Below, piece after piece: positions 9,201-16,723 of a stretch of 27,636 nucleotides of DNA; position 1 is the first letter of the stretch; each line of letters starts with the position of its first letter. The position numbers and the translations under genes were made by a program. Location of the stretch: assembly GCA_016946835.1 (NCBI GenBank), contig JACVTC010000454.1, forward strand, positions 1 through 27,636. Reading direction: 5' to 3'. The DNA comes from Neocallimastix lanati (nom. inval.) (Eukaryota; Neocallimastigomycota; Neocallimastigomycetes; Neocallimastigales; Neocallimastigaceae). The notes beneath the pieces were generated by a model. The model was not told the DNA's origin. It did no database searches and saw nothing but the letters and a program-made list of their open reading frames with translations.

Positions 9201-10527
9201 CACAACATATATCCTCATCATATAGTTCATCTTCAGAAATAAATGAAGGTATAATTGAGTCATGGCCGCATTGTGAGGATTCTTCTAGCATAGGTGCTGT
9301 TATATTATTAGAACGGAATATAAATTTATTTCCTTTACAAGAATGACAATGTTGTCCACAGTTACTTTCCAAGAAATAGATTTTATTGGATTTAAAGTTG
9401 ATATAGGGATTATGAATCGAGAGCCAATCCCTTCCTAAAATACCACTTATACCTTGAAGTTGTAGATTACCAACGTAGAATTCATAGGTTTCAATATGGT
9501 CCATTATTTTCAGTTTTAAAGGCTTCGTAGATTGTTTAATTACCATACTTTTACTATTGGGCAATTGGATACTAATAGGAGAAGAAAGGCCTGAGATTGG
9601 AATTTTATTAGCTGAAATAAAGTCCTTGCAAATAAAGCTTTTGGCAGAGCCTGAATCAATTAGTAAATTAATTTTGAAAGACTTTGAATTGGTAGATATA
9701 ACAAAGGTAGTTGTCATAGAATTGGAACTATTTGGTGTATAATTAGCAGAGAGTATTTCTTTTTTGAACTTGTTCTTCCTATGATGTAGATTTCTCGACT
9801 TAGTACTGCTTTTATTGAATTCATATTTCTTTCTATTAAATGACTTTGTTTTGTGGTTTCTAAAATGACAGGAATTGCGAATTTTGGTCTCCAAGTAGCA
9901 TTTTTTGTCTATGTCAATAATAACATTTGTAGCTTCAAATAGTGTTTTTGGCTTCTTTATTTTATCATATTCTTCACGTACTTCATCCAGTAGACCTTTT
10001 CCAATTATGTCGATGAAAACTTCATCTGGCCATTTAAGCCTTGCTGCTAATCTTCGGAACTCTATCGTGAATTCAGCAACCTTTCCAAGTTGTTCTTGCT
10101 TCAAATCCCATAACTGCTTCATCAGCATGTACTTCTGCTTCTTCTCATCACCCGAGTCAAAATTCTTGAGTAGTAACTTCTTAAATTTTTGGTAGCTCAG
10201 AGTTTTCAGTGTACCATCAACTAATAGAGAGAGACCCCATCTTCTAGGTAGACCATTTAGTTTATTTATTACGTATGTATTTTTGTTTTCATCGCTTTGG
10301 AATGAATTTGGATGATCGATGAAAAAACTCTCACATTGAATTAAAACTTCTTGAATATTCGGCTTTATATTTGCTTCTCCTTCTTTGGTAAGAACTCCAT
10401 TTTGGGAGAAGAATGTAGGAATAAAATCGGTTATTGCTGATATAAATTTCGAAGCATCGATATTATTGGGATTGATTATTGGAATTTGAAAATTATTTTT
10501 TGTACTTGTTGCTTCTTCACTTTCCAT
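6280..10527 (-). CDS. Ty3/gypsy Gag-Pol polyprotein (element II)
   Basis: 1415 codons from an ATG at 10527. Domains by residue: retrotransposon Gag about 25-210 (no CCHC zinc knuckle seen); aspartic protease with DSG at 291-293 and GILGRDWL at 362-369; a Lys/Asn-rich repeat linker at 461-510; reverse transcriptase about 540-740 with D643 and YLDD 705-708; RNase H with D854, E897 and D924; integrase zinc finger H1060, H1067, C1097, C1100; DD35E core D1130, D1190, E1226; and a C-terminal GPY/F-type module (YLGPFKI at about 1358). All key residues are present, so it should be able to copy and integrate cDNA. Gag and Pol are fused without a frameshift or stop, so processing must come from the protease. 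The last codons overlap the polypurine tract and LTR. No chromodomain was recognised after the GPY/F region. Confidence 0.93.
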   Translation of the reverse strand: MESEEATSTKNNFQIPIINPNNIDASKFISAITDFIPTFFSQNGVLTKEGEANIKPNIQEVLIQCESFFIDHPNSFQSDENKNTYVINKLNGLPRRWGLSLLVDGTLKTLSYQKFKKLLLKNFDSGDEKKQKYMLMKQLWDLKQEQLGKVAEFTIEFRRLAARLKWPDEVFIDIIGKGLLDEVREEYDKIKKPKTLFEATNVIIDIDKKCYLETKIRNSCHFRNHKTKSFNRKKYEFNKSSTKSRNLHHRKNKFKKEILSANYTPNSSNSMTTTFVISTNSKSFKINLLIDSGSAKSFICKDFISANKIPISGLSSPISIQLPNSKSMVIKQSTKPLKLKIMDHIETYEFYVGNLQLQGISGILGRDWLSIHNPYINFKSNKIYFLESNCGQHCHSCKGNKFIFRSNNITAPMLEESSQCGHDSIIPSFISEDELYDEDICCVIVESQEQVKTDKSNNTNELRNKNKILNNKKLRNKNKILNNKKLRNKNKILNNMELRNKDKILNNKKLSTKEIIQKYYSDLVKVFKKEEADKLPPHRSYDITIDLIPGGQLFFGPIYPLTTVEMKALKEYIEENLAKGFIRKSKSPAGAPILFVRKHDGSLRLCVDYRRLNAITIRNSYPLPRINDLMEVFKGLKIFTRLDLRSAYNLVRIKEGHEYLTAFRTPIGHFEYLVMPFGLRNAPSVFQRFIQDTLSEITGSFVQAYLDDIIIFSPDFDTHIKHVRHVLTLLIKNGLFVKLEKCEFHVFETTFLGFTVSIHGLTMDKDKLKSILEWPIPKNIKELQSFLGLGNYYRKFIKNFAEIIEPLRKLLKKNADYLWNKEANNAFNKLKNAFLNNEVLIFPDPEKEFVVETDASDFAVGCILSQVSPKDNLLHPVAFYSRSMNKAEVNYTIYDKELLAIITAFDVWRHHLEGAKYPVQILTDHRNLLYMKKPQHLNQRQIRWSLFLSKFDFRIAYRPGVSSGKPDSLSRRPDYKKNNSLEGSSIINDDVFCCTIDININSLKESQLSDKFCQDTIRKIQEKSGKVKSSIFSLIKGILHFQNRIIVPASLKARLLKSFHDTPTSGHQGVDRTLEKLRRYYWWPNMKKDVINYVHSCEVCGRNKIRRHKPYGKLQPLPIPTKPWEVIGVDYIVYLSTSRDCTCIMVVSDHLTKMVHLVPCSDVPSADQTAKLLLLNVFKFHGFPKTIISDHGSQFSSEFWTSLCYALQIKPRLATAHHQQSNGQVERANAVIEQYLRCYCSTAQSDWCYYLPLCEFAYNNSLHSSIGMSPFYANYDFHPYCFIDSPPILLKDNASCLTRDWSSHFESLKKHLIKAKEDYKKYADVGKAEGPNFNVNDLVWLRRYYFTNEPAKKLASQYLGPFKIIEKGQRMNYRLELPENLHLHPVFHISQLEPYTKRNPELSEPLETEEERRAM
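6285..6304 (-). other. Element II polypurine tract, inside the ORF
   Basis: On the minus strand AGAAGAAGAAAGAAGAGCAA runs directly into the LTR TG. It also encodes the C-terminal residues EEERRA of Gag-Pol, so the plus-strand primer site and the last codons are the same bases. Confidence 0.7.
9001..9145 (-). repeat. 36-bp coding minisatellite in Gag-Pol
   Basis: Four copies of a 36-base unit encode LRNKNKILNNKK-like 12-residue repeats (residues about 462-509), with small changes in copies 3 and 4. It lies between the protease and reverse transcriptase. It keeps several other frames open too, which produces spurious ORFs on both strands here. Confidence 0.9.
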
Positions 10528-10629
10528 ATTTAAAATTCTAATAATATAAATAGAGTATAATAGAGTAAAATAAAAAGAAAATAGAGATAAGTGAAGTATA
10601 AAAGTATTTTATTTTTTATTTTTTATTTT

Positions 10630-10635
<6 letters not shown>

Positions 10636-10667
<32 letters not shown>

Positions 10668-11094
10668 CATTTAAAAATAAAGATTAAATAATATGATAGA
10701 TTAGATACATTTATAGTTTATAATACATTATAAAATACATAATTCATTTTAATTAAAATAACTAATATATTTATGGTAAAATATTAAATACAAATTTACA
10801 TAATTTTTTGTAAAAATTCTATTTAAATGAATAATAATAATAAGTAAATAAATTTTATATTATTTATATAAATGTATAAAATTATAATATATAAATAAAT
10901 TTAAATCAATATATGAAAATATAACTATTAAATAAATTTATAAGTTAAAATCAATGAATATATTAATTATTATTTAAATAAATAATTATTTAAAAATAAT
11001 TATTATTTTATAAATAATTATAAATTATTAATGATTTTTCATTAATTATAAGAAATATTAATTGTTCATTATTGAATAATTATGATTTCTTACA
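10636..11094 (-). repeat. Element II 5' LTR
   Basis: Same sequence as 5827-6284, ending on the plus strand ...TTCTTACA at 11094 (minus-strand start TGTAAG). The internal edge lies in the T run near 10636-10667. Between it and the Gag ATG are about 100 AT-rich bases with TTTTTTA-like repeats and no tRNA-type primer site. Confidence 0.8.
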
Positions 11095-12113
11095 TATTCA
11101 TGGTAGACTCGGGGTTGACACTTAGATATTTAAAATCAAGCAGGGGGGGACGGGTATTACCCTGCTTTGATTTTAAAAAAAAAAATAATTCTTTAAAAGT
11201 TATTTATTTTTTTTATTAATATAAAAGTTTATTATTTAAAGTACACATATTTAATTTTTGAGAAATTGTTACAATATTTATATTTTTTTATAAATTTAAA
11301 GTATAATTAATTGTTTATAATTTAAGTAATTTTATAGAATTATTGAATTAATTTTATATCAATAATTCATTTTTGTTTTAATTTTTATAAATATAATAAT
11401 ATAATATTCAAATATAATTTAATTAAAAATAATTATAAAATAAATATATAGAAAATAGTTTTTACTATTTTCTTTGATATTTTTAAGTTAAATAAATTGT
11501 TTTTAAAGATTAATATAATAAATTTAATAATCTTTAATTATTTTAAATAATACTTGTAATTATTTTCAAAATAAAATAAAATTTTTATAATATTTAATTA
11601 ATAAATTTGATAATATTTAAATAATAATTTTTATAATAAGTAAAAATTTTTAATAATAATTTTTAATAATAAATTTAATTAATAATCTTAATAATTTTAT
11701 AATAATATTTAATAGTTATAATATATAAATTTTTATAATAATATTTAATAATTTTAATAATTTTATAATATTAATAATTTATAATAATTTTTAGAATAAT
11801 ATTTAATTAATAATTTTAATAATTTTATAATAATTTTTATAATAATATTTAATTAATAGTTTTAATAGTTTAGTATCTTAAAAGTATAATTTTAATATTT
11901 ACAATTGTATTTTAATATACATATATTTAATAATATAACAATAAAATAATTAATTAAAATTTATTTACATTATTTACAAGTTAAAATTAATTTATATCAA
12001 AATAAATTAAATTTTATTATTAAGTTTAGGTTATCAAGAATATAGGAAAGTACAATTTAGTAAAGAATTATTAATAATAAAATAAAGGTTATTAATTCAT
12101 TCTTTACCATTCA
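11095..12113. other. AT-rich spacer, diverged LTR-like at its right end
   Basis: No gene is supported. It starts with a rare GC-rich patch (11100-11175, listed separately). Its end (GAATATAGGAAAG near 12040, then ATTCTTTACCATTCA) resembles the sequence just left of repeat A copy 1. Element I inserted at its right edge. Confidence 0.4.
11131..11175. other. GC-rich hairpin
   Basis: TAAAATCAAGCAGGG (11131-11145) pairs with CCCTGCTTTGATTTTA (11160-11175): a 15-bp stem with one bulged T. The loop contains further G runs (seven Gs at 11143-11149, then CGGG). The 3' arm is followed by an A tract. It stands out sharply from the AT background. Its function is unknown. Confidence 0.6.
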
Positions 12114-12578
12114 TGATACGGTATTTTATTTATGTATCTAAATTAATATTTATTTATGGGCAATGACAATAAGGAATTATGACAAAATAATATATTCTAA
12201 TATTAATTAGAAATAACACATACAATAATACGAAATAAAGTAATAAATATATCTTTTTAATGTTCTCTTTATTTATTATTAATTATTAATTATTACATAA
12301 ATTATTATTATTACTCTCTTATATAAATATTATAATTAATTATCTCAAATATATATAATATCTCTTTTTAACTTTACTAAAATAAAATATAAAATAGCTA
12401 TTTATGTGAATTAATTTATCATAAGTATAAACTTATAAATAAAAGAATTCTCCGTTTAATAATTATTATTCTAAAATTATATATATTATTATAAAATTAT
12501 TATTGACCAATAATATTTAAGTACTTCTTTAACCTAAAGAATCTACCTAAATACCATTTTTATAGTGGTCACGTATCA
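12114..12578 (-). repeat. Element I 3' LTR
   Basis: 465 bp, TGATACG at the left and CGTATCA at the right. No difference from the 14567-15031 copy was seen by eye. On the minus strand a CATAAATA-type promoter motif lies about 170-180 bases from the LTR start. Confidence 0.9.
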
Positions 12579-12592
12579 AAACGCCCCCACTT
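12579..12592 (-). other. Element I polypurine tract
   Basis: On the minus strand AAGTGGGGGCGTTT directly precedes the 3' LTR start TGATACG. It resembles the element III tract in the same position (GTCGGGGCATCT). Confidence 0.65.
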
Positions 12593-12633
12593 AAATTAGA
12601 CTTCGTCCCCTGAAGTCTCAATAACAATATAAT

Positions 12634-12673
<40 letters not shown>

Positions 12674-12891
12674 TAAAATTTAATTATTGGATTTATTAAT
12701 TTTTTTTTTTTTTTTTAAAAAAATTAAATTTTTGAATTAATGATTATTTTAATTTTTGAAATTCGAAATCTTGAAATTTCGAATTAATTTAATTTAAATT
12801 ATTGTTATATATATATAATTATTTATTTATTAATACTTCATCATAATTAAATTATTTATTTATTTTTTATTTTTTTTTTTTATTATTATTA

Positions 12892-13224
12892 TTATTTTTT
12901 TTTATGATTATTATTATTATTACTGTTATTATTGTTATTATTATTATTGTTTTTATTATAATTTATTTCAATAACATTATTAACATTTTTATTTTCGTTA
13001 TTTGTATAATTAGTATTGTTATTAGTATTGTTATTATTAAAACTATTATTATTTCCTAATGAATTTATGTTTCTACTATATCCATTATTGTTTTTATTTA
13101 TATTATTTCCAATTATATTATCCTGAATATTATTTATATTTGAATTAAACGTATTTTCTACACAATTAGTATTTAAATTATTGTTGAAATTAATTTCATT
13201 TCCAATATTAACATCTTTATTTTC
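12892..13224 (-). pseudogene. In-frame Asn-rich continuation after the Gag stop (element I)
   Basis: After the Gag TAA (13227-13225) the same frame stays open for 110 codons to the TAA at 12894-12892. The reading starts ENKDVNIGNEINF and becomes Asn-rich, ending in a poly-Asn run and HKKK. It matches the low-complexity character of the Gag C-terminus, so the UAA could be a nonsense change or a readthrough point. AAT-repeat DNA stays open by chance in one frame, which weakens the case for the distal half. Confidence 0.45.
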
Positions 13225-14331
13225 TTACTTATTATAATTTATACCATGATTATTGCTGATTCTATATTTTATTGTATTTATATTCTCATTTAAATTACTG
13301 TTATTGTTATTGGTACCAAAATTTTTATTTAAATCATAATTACTTTTATATAGATAATTATTTAAATTATTATTATAATTATTATAATTATTATTACCAA
13401 AATTATTATTTAAATTATAATTATTTCTATAAATTTCTCTATTCACATTATGCTTTTTACCAAAACTAGTCATATTATGATGATTTTCAGTAATACTACT
13501 ATTTAAATTATAATTTCTACGATAATAATTATTATAGTTTTTATTTCTATCATATAAATTAAATTTATAATTATAATTATTATGGTTTCCAGGTATAAAA
13601 TTTCTTCTTTTATTTATTTCCAAAATTCCAGTTCTTTCTAATTCCGCTAATTCTTTAAATGTGTGTCTACAATTAACAGCTTTATGACCTAACTCATAGC
13701 ATCTAAAGCACATAATTTTATTATTCTTATTGTTTATATTACTATTTAATTTATTCATTTTGAAATTATTATTATTCCATTTTTGTTTATTATTCTTATA
13801 AATATTATTTAAATTTAAATTTAATTTCTTTTCAATTCTTTCAACTTTTTCTGCATACTTGAGAGCTTCGTTTATATCTTCGATTTCTTCTTCTAATATT
13901 CTTAAACAAGGATATATTCTAGACTTAATTGAATTAACATAATTATTAACAGTAATTAATTTCTTTATATTATTATCAATATCATTATATTTTCTTAAGT
14001 ATTTATAATTAAAATTACTAATTGATTCATTTGAATTAATTTTCAAATTAATTAAGTTCCAATATTTCACGCTTGGTGTTATTTCTAGATATTCTTCTAA
14101 GGCTATTTTTATTTCTTTTAAGCTAGGAACCTGATTCTTTTCTTCCTTTAATTCATCAAGAACATACCTAATTTCTTTATTTACACATTCTTTACATAAA
14201 ATAAATCTTCTTTCTTGTTCTTTTATATCCCAAAATTCAAATGACTCGGTTAATTCTTCTATCCATTCATTGATATCATTATTATAATTTTCTAATAATG
14301 GTAACGTACTTAATATCTTAAAAACATTCAT
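13225..14331 (-). CDS. Gag-like protein with CCHC zinc knuckle (element I)
   Basis: 368 codons from the ATG at 14331. The N-terminal 170 residues are charged and helical like a Ty3-type Gag. They share the pattern PSL..I...LEE and A.KYAEKVERIEK with the element III Gag (PSLEKIISSLENFY, AFKIAEKVDRL). A single zinc knuckle C208-x2-C211-x4-H216-x4-C221 (CFRCYELGHKAVNC) should bind the element RNA. The remainder is an Asn/Tyr-rich low-complexity tail with NNYNLNNNF-like repeats. The likely role is to form virus-like particles that package the element RNA. No polymerase follows. An in-frame extension lies after the stop. Confidence 0.85.
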   Translation of the reverse strand: MNVFKILSTLPLLENYNNDINEWIEELTESFEFWDIKEQERRFILCKECVNKEIRYVLDELKEEKNQVPSLKEIKIALEEYLEITPSVKYWNLINLKINSNESISNFNYKYLRKYNDIDNNIKKLITVNNYVNSIKSRIYPCLRILEEEIEDINEALKYAEKVERIEKKLNLNLNNIYKNNKQKWNNNNFKMNKLNSNINNKNNKIMCFRCYELGHKAVNCRHTFKELAELERTGILEINKRRNFIPGNHNNYNYKFNLYDRNKNYNNYYRRNYNLNSSITENHHNMTSFGKKHNVNREIYRNNYNLNNNFGNNNYNNYNNNLNNYLYKSNYDLNKNFGTNNNNSNLNENINTIKYRISNNHGINYNK

Positions 14332-14546
14332 CTTTAAAAATTTTATTTATTCTTATATATATTTTTTATTACAATTTTCTAATTCAATTTAATATTATTA
14401 TAACTATTACTATTATAATTATTAATAACTAATTTAAACTAATTAAATTCTTTTTATATATATACTAAATAATATTTATTATATATTTATTATGTAGATG
14501 TATTATTTTATTAATATTATTTTCATATTATTTTGCTATTGTCACG

Positions 14547-14562
14547 CCCGGATTCTCCATCA
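14547..14562 (-). other. Element I primer-binding site
   Basis: On the minus strand, four bases (AATT) after the 5' LTR end, TGATGGAGAATCCGGG resembles the complement of a tRNA 3' end (ideal TGGTGGAGA...). It is closely similar to the element III site. The second-position A for G is a mismatch to CCA. Confidence 0.5.
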
Positions 14563-14566
14563 AATT

Positions 14567-15031
14567 TGATACGGTATTTTATTTATGTATCTAAATTAAT
14601 ATTTATTTATGGGCAATGACAATAAGGAATTATGACAAAATAATATATTCTAATATTAATTAGAAATAACACATACAATAATACGAAATAAAGTAATAAA
14701 TATATCTTTTTAATGTTCTCTTTATTTATTATTAATTATTAATTATTACATAAATTATTATTATTACTCTCTTATATAAATATTATAATTAATTATCTCA
14801 AATATATATAATATCTCTTTTTAACTTTACTAAAATAAAATATAAAATAGCTATTTATGTGAATTAATTTATCATAAGTATAAACTTATAAATAAAAGAA
14901 TTCTCCGTTTAATAATTATTATTCTAAAATTATATATATTATTATAAAATTATTATTGACCAATAATATTTAAGTACTTCTTTAACCTAAAGAATCTACC
15001 TAAATACCATTTTTATAGTGGTCACGTATCA
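14567..15031 (-). repeat. Element I 5' LTR
   Basis: 465 bp, same sequence as 12114-12578. It is followed on the right by the target duplication TTCA and then repeat A copy 2. Confidence 0.9.
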
Positions 15032-15822
15032 TTCATGGTATGGTTCATATAATTTTAGGAATATAATAATAATTAACACAAATAATAAAATTACAATAAA
15101 AAAAATAATTTGTTTTAAAATCAATATTTATTTATTTAAATTTATAAAAGAAAAATAATAATATAATTATTTATTTAATAAAAAGAAAGTTATTGATTAT
15201 ATTTTATTTCACTAAAATTACATGTATTTATATTTTTTTATCAAATTAAAATTTGTAAAGCCTAACTATTTTTTTAATAAACTAATTACTAATTATTTTT
15301 ATAAATAAAACATTTAAATTGAAATTGAATTATTATTTTAGTTAATAATATTATTGTTATAAATAGTAGTTATATATTATTGAATTATTAATTATTTAAT
15401 AATAGTTTAATACTAATATATATAAAATAAAAATAAAGAGATTATACAGAATATTTTATTGTGGTTTAGTTAAATTTAGTAATTAAAAATAAATTTAAAT
15501 TGATAACAAAATTTTAATAACTAATTAAATAGATTTGATTATTTTCAATATAACATAATACAAAAGAAATATAATATTAATATATTAAGTGGGCAAGGAC
15601 AATATTCTTGGCTAAAGATTTTTAATACATTATAATGGAATCGGATCGATAATTCAAAAAGGAATTATAAGTTAATTAGTGATTTATTAACTTAAGATTT
15701 CTATTTAGTAATATTTGAAGAATATTGGAAAGTTCCAATTATATAGAATAGAATAATCTATAAGGTTAGAATAATTTATATTATTCTAGCACAATTAGTA
15801 TTATTTGTTCATTCTGTATTAT
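15031..15822 (-). repeat. Repeat A copy 2, probable LTR
   Basis: Nearly the same as 4461-5256. Its left edge is the element I insertion point and its right edge (TATTATCAG) is the element III insertion point. Read on the minus strand it would begin TGATAATACAG and end GAACCATACCA, like the termini of elements I and III. This supports an LTR of a third, related family. No matching interior was found. Confidence 0.6.
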
Positions 15823-15825
15823 CAG

Positions 15826-16150
15826 TGTTAAGGTTTTAGAGAATTAAATAAAAATAAAGTAAGAAACACAAATTTTATTTTTTTATTTATTATTTTTATT
15901 TATAAATTTATTTTATTTTATTTTATTTTATTTTATTTTTTTTGATGATATTTAAAAATTAGTAGCAAAATTTACAACTATTTATACTTTTTTCAAGGCA
16001 TAAAAGTTGTTCTTGCCACTAAATTACATTTTATTTATTTTTTTTTTTTTTTTTTATAAAAACTATTAAATTTAAATTGATTTTTATAATTAATTATATA
16101 AAATTTAATTATAACAATATAAATAAAATACATTTATAATATTAATAAAA

Positions 16151-16207
<57 letters not shown>

Positions 16208-16705
16208 TTATTTATTTAAAAATATCTAAAATATTACTAATAAGAATTTATTTAATTGGCTATAATTTTTATTACAATCTGTTAAAATATTCAAATAAAA
16301 ATAAAAATACTATTCTAATATAAAGGTTTTTAATAAAATAAAATATTTTTCAATATAAAATAAAACATTTCGATATAAAATTTTATAATAAAAAGTTAAA
16401 ATATAATATATAAATTTTTAATTATCAATATATAAAAATATTATTAATATAAATTTTCATTATTAATATAAAAAAAAAATAAGATTTATTATTAATATTG
16501 CTAATATAAGTTTTAAATATATAAAAATATTACTTTTAATATAAGATTTAATATAAAAATATAAAGTTTAATATAATATTTGATTTAATTTTTGATCTTT
16601 GGATTTAAAAATTTATTAAAGTACAAAAATAATAATGTACACATAATGTATTAGAAATAAATCGTAGATTTAATTAAGAATGCATTATTTAGTACATTCT
16701 TATCA
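15826..16705 (-). repeat. Element III 3' LTR
   Basis: 880 bp, TGTTAAGG to CTTATCA. On the minus strand it holds TATAAATA (15986-15979) followed by TGTAAATTT, and a 55-base A/T homopolymer at 16151-16205. Confidence 0.9.
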
Positions 16706-16717
16706 AGATGCCCCGAC
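16706..16717 (-). other. Element III polypurine tract
   Basis: On the minus strand GTCGGGGCATCT abuts the 3' LTR start TGATAAG, only seven bases beyond the Pol stop codon. Confidence 0.55.
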
Positions 16718-16723
16718 GAAGAC

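Larger units (their letters stand above)
5827..11094 (-). mobile_element. Element II: Ty3/gypsy LTR retrotransposon, single Gag-Pol ORF
   Basis: A single intact Gag-Pol ORF (10527-6280) lies between two direct repeats (about 5827-6284 and about 10636-11094) that I see as identical outside their T tracts. The polymerase order PR-RT-RH-IN with a DD35E integrase makes it Ty3/gypsy. Read on the minus strand the LTR starts TGTAAG, but its other end fades into an A tract with no clear CA. No target-site duplication was found. No TGG-type primer-binding site lies in the 100-base leader (10528-10635). The one-ORF design and missing tRNA site recall self-priming Tf1/sushi elements, which is inference. 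Matching LTRs and an unbroken ORF suggest recent insertion. Confidence 0.85.
12114..15031 (-). mobile_element. Element I: complete Gag-only (TR-GAG-like) LTR retrotransposon
   Basis: Two 465-bp LTRs (12114-12578 and 14567-15031), identical as read, end in the inverted repeat TGATACG...CGTATCA. The element is flanked by a 4-bp target duplication TTCA (12110-12113 and 15032-15035). A polypurine tract and a primer-binding site lie in the expected places for a minus-strand element. The 1988-bp interior carries only a Gag-like ORF and an Asn-rich continuation; no protease, RT, RNase H or integrase is present in any frame. It is therefore non-autonomous but structurally complete and recent. Its Gag, LTR termini and priming sites resemble those of element III, which could supply the enzymes. 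Confidence 0.88.

Noticed and set aside
8958-9225. Three overlapping small ORFs on both strands
   Set aside because: They arise from the 36-bp repeat in the Gag-Pol gene, which keeps several frames open.
9557-10195. Plus-strand ORFs opposite Gag-Pol
   Set aside because: Antisense shadows with no family signature.
11141-11154. G-quadruplex
   Set aside because: Only two usable G runs are present on one strand; the hairpin explains the sequence better.
4461-15822. Repeat A copies as the two LTRs of a single element
   Set aside because: The right end of copy 1 lacks the CA seen in copy 2, no shared polypurine or primer site fits, and no matching target duplication was found.
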